From Caulobacterales bacterium 32-69-10 (GTDB lineage: Bacteria; Pseudomonadota; Alphaproteobacteria; Caulobacterales; Caulobacteraceae): a stretch of 31,913 nt of DNA. Where the stretch lies: assembly GCA_002280485.1 (NCBI GenBank), contig NCED01000010.1, positions 1 to 31,913 of the forward strand, written 5' to 3'. How positions within the stretch are numbered: the stretch's first letter is position 1; the number at the start of each line of letters is the position of its first letter. Of the stretch, positions 14,680 through 22,519 are shown piece after piece. Below the pieces are notes generated by a model that made no database searches, had not been told where the DNA came from, and saw only the letters and a program-made list of their open reading frames with translations. A program made the translations under genes and the position numbers.

Positions 14680-16308
14680 ATGACGACGCCGTGGTGGCGC
14701 GGCGCGGTCGTCTATCAGATCTATCCGCGCAGTTTCGCGGACGGGAGCGGCGACGGGGTCGGCGACCTGGCCGGGGCGACGGCCCGACTGCCCTATGTCG
14801 CGTCGCTGGGCGTCGATGCGGTGTGGCTGTCGCCGGTGTTCGTCTCACCGATGGTCGACAACGGCTATGACGTTTCGGACTACCGCGACATCGACCCCCT
14901 GTTCGGGACCTTAGCCGACTTCGACGCCTTTGTGGCGCAGGCGCACCGGCTGGGGCTGAAGGTCATTCTCGACCAGGTCTATTCCCACACCTCCGACAAG
15001 CACCCGTGGTTCGCCCAGAGCCGCGCCGCCCGCGATGGCGAACGCGCCGACTGGTACGTCTGGGCCGACCCCGCGCCGGGCGGCGGGCCGCCCAACAACT
15101 GGCAATGCTGGTTTGGCGAGGCGGCGTGGAGCTGGGCGGCCGAGCGCGGCCAGTACTATCTGCACAACTTCCACCCGAAGATGCCGGACCTGAATTTCTG
15201 GACCGACGGCGTGGTGGACGAGACCCTGGCCACGGCCCGCTTCTGGCTGGACCGCGGCGTCGACGGGCTGAGGCTCGACGTCTGCAACTATTACCGCCAC
15301 GACCCGCAGCTCAGGGACAACCCGCCCAAGATCGTGGCCCATCCGGCCAAGCCCTTCGAGCTGCAGAGCCACGACTACAACTGCGACCGGCCCGAAAACC
15401 TCGTGGTGATCGAGGCCCTGCGGAGGACGCTGGACGCCTATCCGGACCGCTTCGCCATCGGCGAGATCGTCAGTGAGGACAACGTCGGTCGTGTGCTGGA
15501 GTACACCGCGGACCCGGCGCGCCTGCACAGCGCCTATTCCTTCGCCTTCCTGCGCGGCTGGCCGGGCAGGGCGGGCTTTTCGGCGATCATGGACGCCTAT
15601 GGCGGTGCGCCGTCCGCCTGGCCGTCCTTCGCCTTTTCCAACCACGACACAGAGCGGGTGGCGAGCCGCTGGGGCGCGCCCGGACACGAGCCGGCGGCGG
15701 CGCGCCTGTTCCTGGCCCTGCTGCTGTGCCTGCGCGGCACGGTCTTCCTCTACCAGGGCGAGGAACTGGGCCTGACCGAAAGCGACGTGCCGTTTGAACG
15801 GATCACCGACCCGTCGGGCCTGGCGGGCTGGCCCGTCTACAAGGGGCGCGACGGGTGCCGCACCCCGTTCCCGTGGCAAGCGGAGGCGGCGCACCTGGGC
15901 TTCTCCGCCGCCGAGCCTTGGCTGCCAGCCGAGCCCGCCCACGCCGCCCTGGCGGCCGACAGGCAGGAGGCGGACCCGGCCTCGACCCTGGCTTTCGCCC
16001 GCGCCCTGATCGCCTGGCGCAAGGCCACGCCGGCCCTGCGCGACGGCGACCTCCATATCCTGGCTTCGCCCGGCGAGACTGTGGCCTTCGCCCGCACCGG
16101 CGCCGACGGGACCCGGATCGTCTGCGCCTTCAATCCGTCGTCGCGGCCCTGTCCCGTCCCGGCGGAGGCGGCCGCCCGTACGGTCTTCAGCCAGAGGACG
16201 CAGTTCGGCGGCGGCGCCCTGTGGCTCGCCCCCTACGGCTTCGTCATCTCGGTCTTCGCCCCAGACGACCACAGCCTGGGCTGCGACCACGACCACCACC
16301 ACCATTGA
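14680..16308 (+). CDS. GH13 alpha-glucosidase/oligo-1,6-glucosidase
   Basis: 542 residues from the ATG at 14680. It opens WWRGAVVYQIYPRSF and shows all GH13 blocks: DQVYSHTSDKHPWF, GVDGLRLDVCNYY (nucleophile Asp about 200), AIGEIVSED (acid/base Glu about 262) and SNHDTERV (stabilising Asp about 323), then the C-terminal beta domain. There is no signal peptide, so it hydrolyses short alpha-glucosides in the cytoplasm. The tail after FAPDDHSL is short and ends in a run of His and Asp (CDHDHHHH), unusual for the family. The only good Shine-Dalgarno candidate is GAGGGGG at 14663-14669, which belongs to the repeat just upstream. No transporter or regulator gene accompanies it. Confidence 0.93.
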   Translation: MTTPWWRGAVVYQIYPRSFADGSGDGVGDLAGATARLPYVASLGVDAVWLSPVFVSPMVDNGYDVSDYRDIDPLFGTLADFDAFVAQAHRLGLKVILDQVYSHTSDKHPWFAQSRAARDGERADWYVWADPAPGGGPPNNWQCWFGEAAWSWAAERGQYYLHNFHPKMPDLNFWTDGVVDETLATARFWLDRGVDGLRLDVCNYYRHDPQLRDNPPKIVAHPAKPFELQSHDYNCDRPENLVVIEALRRTLDAYPDRFAIGEIVSEDNVGRVLEYTADPARLHSAYSFAFLRGWPGRAGFSAIMDAYGGAPSAWPSFAFSNHDTERVASRWGAPGHEPAAARLFLALLLCLRGTVFLYQGEELGLTESDVPFERITDPSGLAGWPVYKGRDGCRTPFPWQAEAAHLGFSAAEPWLPAEPAHAALAADRQEADPASTLAFARALIAWRKATPALRDGDLHILASPGETVAFARTGADGTRIVCAFNPSSRPCPVPAEAAARTVFSQRTQFGGGALWLAPYGFVISVFAPDDHSLGCDHDHHHH

Positions 16309-16337
16309 AAAGGGGCCGCCCTTGCGGACGGCCCCTT
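16308..16337 (-). terminator. Terminator of the glycine-zipper gene, possibly bidirectional
   Basis: AAGGGGCCG at 16310-16318 pairs with CGGCCCCTT at 16329-16337. Read on the minus strand the stem is followed by TTTT, so it suits the minus-strand gene ending at 16361. On the plus strand it lies right after the GH13 stop but lacks a long T-run. Confidence 0.65.
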
Positions 16338-16360
16338 CAACGCGGTCTCGATAGCGGGGC

Positions 16361-17020
16361 CTAGCGGCGGGCCTGCATCCACCGGATGTTGCGGCCCACA
16401 TCGTCTATCCGGGCCTGGATGTACTCGCGGTCCGCGGGGGTCAGGCGACCGCCGTCGCGCTGACGCAGCCGGATTTCCATGCGCCGCACGTCCGCCAGGT
16501 CCTGGCGGGCCGTGGCGGCCTCGCGCCGGCTCAGGGTGCCGTTGCGCTCGCCGCGTTCGATGCGGGTCTGCATGAATTCGATGCGTTGGCGCACGCCGCG
16601 CGGCGCGCCGTTCCAGAACTGGCTCTCGGCCTGCGGGCCGTAGGCGGGCTGGCCGTTGTAGTATTGGCCGCTGTTCGGCGGGCCCTGGTTGTAGCCCTGC
16701 TGGCCCTGGTTGTAGTTGCTGTTCTGATAGGGACGGCCGTCCTCATAGGCTTCGTAATAGCCCGTGGGGCAGGGCTCTCCGGCCCGCTTGGCCAGTTGGT
16801 TGCCGGCGATGGCGCCGGCCACGCCGCCGGCGATGGTGCCCGCCGTGTTCGAACTGTTGCCGGCGATGGCCGAGCCCAGGAGGGCGCCGATCCCGGCGCC
16901 GACGACGGTGCCGGCGGCGCGGTTGGTGGAACGGTCGCGTTCGCAGCGGGCCTGCGCGTCGGCGATCGCTGGCACGGCCATGGCGGCGACGAGGCCCCCG
17001 ACCAGAAGCAAGCTGCGCAT
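16361..17020 (-). CDS. Exported glycine-zipper protein
   Basis: 219 residues. A signal peptide (LLLVGGLVAAMAVPAIADA) is followed by a glycine zipper at about 36-75 (GTVVGAGIGALLGSAIAG, then GTIAGGVAGAIAGNQ), the membrane-inserting motif of the 17-kDa surface antigen/OmpA-associated family. Next comes a low-complexity Gln/Asn/Tyr/Gly linker (NQGQQGYNQG..., about 100-130), then a charged helical tail (FMQTRIERGERNGTLSRREA...) that may coil. It has no lipobox, so it is not a classic lipoprotein. Such proteins associate with the envelope and often respond to stress; the exact job is unknown. AAGGAG upstream of the ATG is a strong ribosome-binding site. Upstream, AACAA/TTGTT at 17054-17068 is a small inverted repeat of unknown meaning. 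Confidence 0.82.
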   Translation of the reverse strand: MRSLLLVGGLVAAMAVPAIADAQARCERDRSTNRAAGTVVGAGIGALLGSAIAGNSSNTAGTIAGGVAGAIAGNQLAKRAGEPCPTGYYEAYEDGRPYQNSNYNQGQQGYNQGPPNSGQYYNGQPAYGPQAESQFWNGAPRGVRQRIEFMQTRIERGERNGTLSRREAATARQDLADVRRMEIRLRQRDGGRLTPADREYIQARIDDVGRNIRWMQARR

Positions 17021-17274
17021 GATAGACTCCTTAGGTGTGGCGTTGCGGGATGTAACAACCCGCTTGTTGATCGAAACGCGGTCGCGCCGGCTTGGATGCG
17101 TAGGCGGTCGCGGCTCTCAAGGAGCGTGGCCATAGAGCCACAGCCGAGGTGAACCGCCGATGACGGTAAAATCTTTCAGCCGAGACACAAATGCCTCGTT
17201 TCAGCCATGCTGTCGCATTGACCCTGGCCCATTTATCGGATGACCTGACCGCTTAGGCGCCGAGAGGGTTCGGA

Positions 17275-17475
17275 ATGGCCAAGACCGCGGTCCAGTACAA
17301 GGCTCCGGCCCACATCGCCCGTGCGGCGGAGTTCGGCCAGGTGATCGACATGCGGACCCGCCGACCCTGGCGGCCGCAGCAGACGCCTAGCTGGCCCTAC
17401 CTGTTCGACCTCGCCCTTATCTTCACCCTGGTGTTGCTCGGGGCGTGGCTCTTCCTCAAGATGCGCGGCGAGTAG
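17275..17475 (+). CDS. Small single-span membrane protein
   Basis: 66 residues. A basic N-terminal half (MRTRRPWRPQQ) leads into one hydrophobic span (YLFDLALIFTLVLLGAWLFL) and a short KMRGE tail. GAGAGGG lies just upstream of the ATG. The positive-inside rule puts the N-terminus in the cytoplasm. No family is recognised. It is followed 35 bases later by another small membrane protein, so the two may form a unit. Confidence 0.6.
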   Translation: MAKTAVQYKAPAHIARAAEFGQVIDMRTRRPWRPQQTPSWPYLFDLALIFTLVLLGAWLFLKMRGE

Positions 17476-17510
17476 ACGCCATCCCCTGAGGCCGAGAGTC
17501 CATCCGCGGC

Positions 17511-17759
17511 ATGAAGCGCGACCACGATCCCGTCCCTGATCCCGCCGTCGTCTCTCTGGAGAGCCACCGGCGCCGCCGCGCGGCCGAGAGCAGAGCCCAG
17601 AGCCAGGCCAAGGCGGCCAAGGCCAAGACCGCGCGCACGATCCGCGCCGGGGCCGTCCCGGGCGAGCGGGCCATCAACTGGCGCCGCGCGCCCATCGCCC
17701 TCGTCGCCTTGGCCCTGTTCCTAGCTGCTGGCTGGCTTATCCGTCTGGTCACTGGCTGA
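17511..17759 (+). CDS. Small basic membrane-anchored protein
   Basis: 82 residues: an acidic/proline start, a strongly basic stretch (SHRRRRAAESR, AKAAKAKTARTIR) and one C-terminal membrane span (APIALVALALFLAAGWLIRLV). The layout is that of a tail-anchored protein whose positive stretch could touch nucleic acid or lipid head groups. No family is recognised. Its last 39 bases overlap the 3' end of the convergent protease gene. Confidence 0.55.
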   Translation: MKRDHDPVPDPAVVSLESHRRRRAAESRAQSQAKAAKAKTARTIRAGAVPGERAINWRRAPIALVALALFLAAGWLIRLVTG

Positions 17760-19037
17760 GCGTGCCGCCGGCGGCGCCTCGCCGACCGCCGCCCCCAGGA
17801 AGTCCAGGGCGTCGCGGGTGGGGGTGAAGAAATTGATCCCCGTCGGCGCGTTCTCGACCCGGTAGGTGGACTTGGTCATGCCCACCACGGCGCCATGCTC
17901 GTCTAGCAGCGGCCCGCCGCTGTTGCCGGGACTGATGGCGACGTCGCTCTGCAGGTAGCGCAGCCCCTCGATGGTTCGATAGGCCGAGACCACGCCCCGG
18001 GTCACCGTGCTCTGGAATCGCTGCTCCAGCGGCGCGCCGATGGCGTAGACGCTCTCGCCCGGGCGCAGGGTCTGGGCGCGTAGCGGCAGGGGATCGCGGC
18101 CGCGGGGGTCGGTCTTGACCAGGGCCACGTCGCGCAGCCGATCGGAGCGCACCACTTCGCCCACCGCCTCGATCCCGTCCGGCCAGCGCACCTTGACCAG
18201 CTTGGCCGCGCCGACGACGTGCTGGTCGGTCATCACATAGCCGTCGCGTGAGACCAGGAAGCCCGATCCATGGCCGTCCCCGGCCAGGACCAGCACCACC
18301 GCCCCCACCGCGTCGCCGATGTCGAGCGGCGGGGCGGCGGGGCCGCCCAGCAGGATCCTCTCCCGCACCGGGGGCCTCATAGCCTCCTCCAGGGTCAGTT
18401 GTCGGCCCACGAAGGTCTTGCGGAAGGCGTCGGAGGCGATCAGGGCCTTCACCGTCTCGCCGAAGGCGTCCAGCACGACCATGTCGACCCCGCCGTCGAC
18501 CGTCCGGCGGGCCTCGAAGCCGGCGCGCGTCGGCACGCGCGCCACCACTTGGCGCTGCAGGCGCGAATAGATCTGCCACTCGACCTCGAGCACCGCCGAG
18601 CCCTTGACCTTGCCGCCGCCCAGCGTGGACGGAAAGCAGAACTGGCCCTCGGCGTCCTTCACGACACCGGCCACGGTATATTCGGTGAAGGAGGCGGCCT
18701 CCTCGAACAGGTTGTCGGGCTCGCCCTCCATGCGAAAGCCCGCAGCCTCCACCTCGTCGCGGAACACCTGGCTGAGGGCGTCGGTCTGCATCTGGCCGCT
18801 GCTCTTGCCCCAAGCCAGCCGCCCGGTGGGGAGGCACAGGGGCCCGGCCCGGACCGCGGCCCAGCGCGCATCGCTGTCCACCCGGGCGACGATCTTGGAC
18901 AGGCTGACGGTGCGGGTCTGCACGCCGGGGGCGAGGGGCGCGGAGGCCGGGGCGGGGGGCATGGCCAGCGGCTGGGCGGCGACCGTCGACACGGTCAACA
19001 GCAACGCTCCCACCGCAGCAAAGACAAGCTTGGCCAT
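17721..19037 (-). CDS. Exported trypsin-like serine protease with a novel N-terminal domain
   Basis: 438 residues from the ATG at 19037, which starts a signal peptide (cleavage near STVAAQ) and has GGGG six bases upstream; a longer in-frame ORF reaches 19193 but has no signal at its start. Residues about 40-215 form a domain I do not recognise. Residues about 245-410 are a chymotrypsin-fold protease with the triad His 273 (TDQHVVG), Asp 303 (RDVALVK) and Ser 373 (SPGNSGGPL). There is no PDZ domain, unlike DegP/HtrA. It should act in the periplasm, perhaps in quality control or with the N-terminal part as a substrate-recognition or localisation module. Confidence 0.88.
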   Translation of the reverse strand: MAKLVFAAVGALLLTVSTVAAQPLAMPPAPASAPLAPGVQTRTVSLSKIVARVDSDARWAAVRAGPLCLPTGRLAWGKSSGQMQTDALSQVFRDEVEAAGFRMEGEPDNLFEEAASFTEYTVAGVVKDAEGQFCFPSTLGGGKVKGSAVLEVEWQIYSRLQRQVVARVPTRAGFEARRTVDGGVDMVVLDAFGETVKALIASDAFRKTFVGRQLTLEEAMRPPVRERILLGGPAAPPLDIGDAVGAVVLVLAGDGHGSGFLVSRDGYVMTDQHVVGAAKLVKVRWPDGIEAVGEVVRSDRLRDVALVKTDPRGRDPLPLRAQTLRPGESVYAIGAPLEQRFQSTVTRGVVSAYRTIEGLRYLQSDVAISPGNSGGPLLDEHGAVVGMTKSTYRVENAPTGINFFTPTRDALDFLGAAVGEAPPAARSASDQTDKPASS

Positions 19038-19414
19038 AATCGCCCCGCAGTTCTGTGCGAAGCTAATCGAAAGCCGGCTGAAACCTGCGCCGGTCGAGCA
19101 TCGCCCCACGACAGGGCCGATTAGACCCCCGGAAACTCTGGTCATCCATGCGTCATAGCGCGCGGGCGAGACTTGGCCGTCGGGCCTCCGCAAACCCGGC
19201 GCTCGAACCCGACATTTCTGTGAGGGTTGGCGGCGCGGGGGCCGTACTCCCTTGTGAAGGCCTGTCTGCTTTCATCCTGTTCCAGTTCCTCCAATGAGCC
19301 TTGCCCCGCCGAGTCCGCTCGGCGGGGCTTTTCTTCCAAGCAGGCAAGCGCTGCCGTTTGGCGCCCGGCGGCTATGGGTGTAGACCGCCCGGCCCTCCCT
19401 CTCGGCGCCTCCCA
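19038..19414. other. 377-base intergenic region with an ownerless terminator
   Basis: This gap lies between the divergent protease and Hsp70-type genes. It contains a perfect terminator at 19303-19335 reading on the plus strand, but no convincing coding sequence on that strand before it. A minus-strand ORF of 40 codons near 19153-19275 has only a badly spaced ribosome-binding site and low-complexity content, so I do not call it. A GCTAATC at 19062-19068 resembles a Caulobacter -10 element but has no matching -35. A small RNA ending at the terminator is possible. Confidence 0.4.
19303..19335 (+). terminator. Strong rho-independent terminator with no assigned gene
   Basis: GCCCCGCCGAG at 19303-19313 pairs without mismatch with CTCGGCGGGGC at 19318-19328 across a TCCG loop, followed by TTTTCTT. 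It is the best terminator in the window. It lies 80 bases before the Hsp70-type gene and after no recognisable plus-strand gene. Confidence 0.8.
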
Positions 19415-20719
19415 ATGTCCCTGAACATCGGCATCGACTTCGGCACCACCAACACCGTCGTGGCCCTGGCCGGCGCGGAGGGGCCTGCGCGGCTGGTTCG
19501 CTTCCCGGCGCCGCTGGGCGAGCTGTTCGCCTATCGCTCGGCGATCGCCTTCCGCGCCGCGCCCGAGACGCCGACCGGCCGGCTGGTGGAGAGCGGCCCG
19601 TGGGCGATCGAAGCCTATGTGGAAGATCCGCTCGAAACCCGTTTCATTCAGTCTTTCAAGAGCTTCGCGGCGTCGCCTAACTTCACCGAGACCCAGATCC
19701 TGAACCGCCGCTACCACTTCGAGGACCTGCTGTCGGCCTTCCTGCTCAGCCTGCGCAGCCACGCGGGCGGGGCCCTCGCCGAGCTGCCCAGCCGCGTCAT
19801 CGTCGGCCGCCCCGTGGTCTTCGCCGGATCGTCGCCGGACGAGGAGCTGGGGCTGTCGCGCTACGAAGAGGCGTTTCGGCGGCTGGGATTCACCGAGGTG
19901 CTCTACGCCTACGAGCCGGTCGGCGCGGCTTTCTTCTTCGCCCGCGAATTGAGCCACGACGCCACCGTCCTGGTCGGCGATTTCGGGGGCGGCACCTCCG
20001 ATTTCTCGATCATCCGCTTCTCCCGCGAGGGCGGCGAGATCCGCTCCCAGCCGCTGGGCCGTTCGGGGGTCGGCGTGGCCGGCGACGCTTTCGACTACCG
20101 CATCATCGACCACGTCATCTCGCCGCAGCTCGGCAAGGGATCGGACTACCGCAGCTTCGGCAAGATCCTGCCGGTGCCGGTGCGCTACTATTCGACCTTC
20201 GCCCGCTGGGACCAGCTGGCCCTGATGCGCACCAGCCGCGAGATGCGCGAGATCAGGAAGCTGGTTCGCGACGCCGTCGAGCCGGAGAAACTGGAACGCC
20301 TCATCGAGGTCATCGACGACAACCACGGCTACCTGATGTACCGCGCCGTCTCGGCCCTGAAGGAGGCGCTGTCCTCGGCCGAGCAGGCCGAGTTTCGCTT
20401 CGAGGCGGGCGACATCTGCATCGTCAGGACGGTGGCGCGAGGCGAGTTCGAGGGCTGGATCGCGCCGGAACTGGGCAAGATCGAACAGGCCGTCGATGCG
20501 GCCCTGGCCGACGCCGGGCTGCAGCCCGGCGCCGTGGACCGTGTCTTCCTCACCGGCGGCTCGTCCCTGGTCCCGGCCGTCCGCGACATCTTCAAGCGCC
20601 GCTTCGACCCCGCCCGAATCGAGACCGGTAGCGAGCTGGAATCGATTGCTTCCGGGCTGGCGCTGATGGGCCGTGAACGGGATCTGGGGCGGTGGACGAG
20701 AAAAGCGTCCGTTTCATAG
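19415..20719 (+). CDS. Hsp70-type ATPase without a substrate-binding domain, YegD-like
   Basis: 434 residues from the ATG at 19415. It carries the actin/Hsp70 ATPase signatures: phosphate-1 NIGIDFGTTNTVVAL at the start, VLVGDFGGGTSDFSI near the middle and the adenosine motif VFLTGGSSLVPAV near the end. The substrate-binding beta-sandwich and lid of DnaK are missing, as in E. coli YegD (about 450 residues). An insertion around 225-300 (GSDYRSFGKILPVP..., REMREIRKLVRD) is also YegD-like. It is cytosolic. Clients and partners are unknown, and no DnaJ or GrpE gene is nearby. Confidence 0.9.
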   Translation: MSLNIGIDFGTTNTVVALAGAEGPARLVRFPAPLGELFAYRSAIAFRAAPETPTGRLVESGPWAIEAYVEDPLETRFIQSFKSFAASPNFTETQILNRRYHFEDLLSAFLLSLRSHAGGALAELPSRVIVGRPVVFAGSSPDEELGLSRYEEAFRRLGFTEVLYAYEPVGAAFFFARELSHDATVLVGDFGGGTSDFSIIRFSREGGEIRSQPLGRSGVGVAGDAFDYRIIDHVISPQLGKGSDYRSFGKILPVPVRYYSTFARWDQLALMRTSREMREIRKLVRDAVEPEKLERLIEVIDDNHGYLMYRAVSALKEALSSAEQAEFRFEAGDICIVRTVARGEFEGWIAPELGKIEQAVDAALADAGLQPGAVDRVFLTGGSSLVPAVRDIFKRRFDPARIETGSELESIASGLALMGRERDLGRWTRKASVS

Positions 20720-20737
20720 CGAGAGCCGCCTGGCGCC

Positions 20738-21343
20738 TCAGTCCTTTGCGGACAGCTTATCCAGGTCGCCCGGCGCATCAACGTCGAGAAGGACGCCATT
20801 GGTCGGGGAGGCGATCTCGGCCACCCGGGTTTCCAGGGACTTGAGCAGGACGCGCGCGCCGTGGTCGCCCTCGATCAGCATCAGCTGAGGGAACAGGCTT
20901 TGGGAAATCGCGACCGGGTGGCCCCTCTGGCCTTCGAACACCGGCGCGGCGGCCGGCGCGTGCGCTAGGGCGCGGGCGAGGGGTTCAAGCACATGATCGG
21001 GGACCATCGGCATGTCCCCTAAAAACACCAGGACGCCCGTTGCGTTCCCGGGCAGGGCGGCGATTCCGGCCCGAAGCGAGGCGCCCATGCCCTCGGCGTG
21101 GTCGGGCGCCTCGACGATGCGCATTCGTGTCTCGGCCTGGTCAGCGGCGAAGGCTATGGCCGCTGCGCTGACCGCCTGGGCGTCGTAGCCCGTCACCACA
21201 TGCACGGCTTCCACGGGGGCGGCGAAGGCCGAGGCCAGCGCCCCGTCGATCAACCGGCCGCCCCGCCAGGGAGCGAGCAGTTTCTTGCCGCCAAAACGCG
21301 AGCCGGCGCCGGCGGCGAGGACCAGGGCGTGGAGCCCCTTCAC
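20738..21343 (-). CDS. MobA/MocA-like nucleotidyltransferase
   Basis: 201 residues. The start is GTG at 21343, fixed by a strong AAGGAGG five bases upstream; the ORF runs on upstream only as a shadow of XdhC. It opens LVLAAGAGSRFGGKKL (nucleotide-binding loop) and has VFLGDMPMVPDHVL (metal-binding Asp) and GQRGHPVAIS (the GHPV motif of molybdopterin nucleotidyltransferases). It lies just after xdhC and near a molybdenum hydroxylase of the type that uses molybdopterin cytosine dinucleotide, so a MocA-type CTP:molybdopterin cytidylyltransferase is the likeliest role. GTP use (MobA) or a sugar nucleotidyltransferase role cannot be ruled out from sequence alone. Confidence 0.87.
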   Translation of the reverse strand: MKGLHALVLAAGAGSRFGGKKLLAPWRGGRLIDGALASAFAAPVEAVHVVTGYDAQAVSAAAIAFAADQAETRMRIVEAPDHAEGMGASLRAGIAALPGNATGVLVFLGDMPMVPDHVLEPLARALAHAPAAAPVFEGQRGHPVAISQSLFPQLMLIEGDHGARVLLKSLETRVAEIASPTNGVLLDVDAPGDLDKLSAKD

Positions 21344-21354
21344 GCGGCCTCCTT

Positions 21355-22407
21355 TCACCCCTGCGCCCGGCGCGCCTCGACGGCGGCCGGCTCGGGCCAG
21401 GTGCGGCGGGCCTCGCGGGCCTTGAAGGCCGAGACCACCTCGGCCAGCACGGAAAGGCCGATCTCCCACGGGGTGCGGGCCCCGATGGCCAGTCCCATGG
21501 GGGCGGTCAGGTGCAGCATCTGCGTCTCGGACAGGCCCTCGGCGCGCAGGCGCCCCAGCCGTTCGGGGATGCGCTTGCGGCTGCCCAGCACCCCGACATA
21601 GGCGGCGTCCGAGCCCAGGGCCGCCAGGAGCGCGGCGTGGTCGGTCTCCAGCTCGTGGGTGGCGACGGCGACGGCGGTCCAGGGGTCGAGGCCGATGGCG
21701 GCAAAGGCCTCGGCCGGGTCGCTGCGCCAATAGCCGGCGACCGCCGCGGGGGGCGGCGCCTCGGGGCCCTTGGGGCGGATGAGGTGGGTCTCGATCCCGC
21801 TCTGGGCCGCCAGCCGGGCGATGGCGAGCGCGATCGGGTCGGCGCCGACCACGGCCAGGCGCGGGGGCGGATCGAACCGGCGGAACACCGCCTGGGGCGT
21901 GCCGCCGGACAGGGCGGGGTGGTTCAGCGCCTCGATGAAGGCCTCGCGCAGGGCCGCCGGCAGGCCGGAGGGGGCCTCGCCCTCGTCGAGGCAGGCCTGG
22001 GTCCTCCCGTCCGACAGCCACAGCGCCGGGCGGCGCGCCGCGGTCAGGGCCGCCAGCCGCCGCGCGGCCGGGCAGGCAGGGTCGATCCGCTCCGCGATCA
22101 GTTCGATGCGCGAGCCGCACAGCAGCTGGATGTCCGGCGGCCCCCCCCGCCCGTAGACCAGGCGCCGGGGCGCGCCGTCGGCCAGCACCGCCTCGGCCTG
22201 GAGGGCCACGTCGCCCTCGACGCAGCCGCCCGACAGGAAGCCGGCCCGGGCGTCGCCGGCGAACAGCATCTGCGCCCCGAGGCCCAGCGGCGTCGCGCCC
22301 TCCGCCGCATGCAGGGTGACCAGCACCGATGGCGCGCCGGTGCGCAACGCCTCGGCCAGCACGCCGCGCACGTCGGAGGTCAGACCGAACTCGGGCCAGT
22401 CTTGCAT
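21355..22407 (-). CDS. xdhC: XdhC-family molybdenum cofactor sulfuration/insertion chaperone
   Basis: 350 residues from the ATG at 22407; longer frames run into the upstream repeat. The N-terminal XdhC/CoxI domain shows GFLSGGCVEGDV and the LLCGSRIEL block; the C-terminal Rossmann part has RLAVVGADPIALAIARLA, YVGVLGSRKR and TAPMGLAIGARTPWEIGLSVLAEVV. XdhC binds molybdenum cofactor, has it sulfurated by a cysteine desulfurase and hands it to xanthine dehydrogenase-type enzymes. It lies between the molybdenum enzyme genes and the nucleotidyltransferase, 11 bases from the latter. The usual GxGxxG is replaced by GADPIA, a common variant here. Confidence 0.92.
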   Translation of the reverse strand: MQDWPEFGLTSDVRGVLAEALRTGAPSVLVTLHAAEGATPLGLGAQMLFAGDARAGFLSGGCVEGDVALQAEAVLADGAPRRLVYGRGGPPDIQLLCGSRIELIAERIDPACPAARRLAALTAARRPALWLSDGRTQACLDEGEAPSGLPAALREAFIEALNHPALSGGTPQAVFRRFDPPPRLAVVGADPIALAIARLAAQSGIETHLIRPKGPEAPPPAAVAGYWRSDPAEAFAAIGLDPWTAVAVATHELETDHAALLAALGSDAAYVGVLGSRKRIPERLGRLRAEGLSETQMLHLTAPMGLAIGARTPWEIGLSVLAEVVSAFKAREARRTWPEPAAVEARRAQG

Positions 22408-22413
22408 TCCAAA

Positions 22414-22516
22414 CACCGCTCGTCCCGGCGGAAGCCGGGACCCAGGTTTCAGCCGCATCGCCGCCGTTCACAGGCAAAAAAGCCTGGGTCCCGGCTTTCG
22501 CCGGGATGAGCGGGTG
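22414..22516. repeat. Intergenic inverted repeat, type C
   Basis: The arms are ACACCGCTCGTCCCGGCG... (from 22414) and ...CGCCGGGATGAGCGGGTGT (to 22516), nearly perfect complements over about 34 bases, each containing a nested CCCGGC/GCCGGG hairpin. Read on the minus strand the first hairpin has a GAAA loop and is followed within eight bases by TTTTTT, so it can also terminate the large-subunit gene. Sequences reading CATCCCGGCGAAAGCCGGGA are, to my knowledge, common in Caulobacterales and sphingomonad intergenic regions. Confidence 0.8.
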
Positions 22517-22519
22517 TGC

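Noticed and set aside
17160..17243. 27-codon plus-strand ORF with GAGGT upstream
   Set aside because: Composition is unremarkable, with no membrane span or signal, and the region is more simply the leader of the neighbouring genes. Kept only as a weak possibility.
19153..19275. 40-codon minus-strand ORF in the protease/Hsp70 gap
   Set aside because: AGG touches the ATG and the better GGAGG is about 12 bases away. The product is Ser/Ala/Pro-rich with no recognisable feature.
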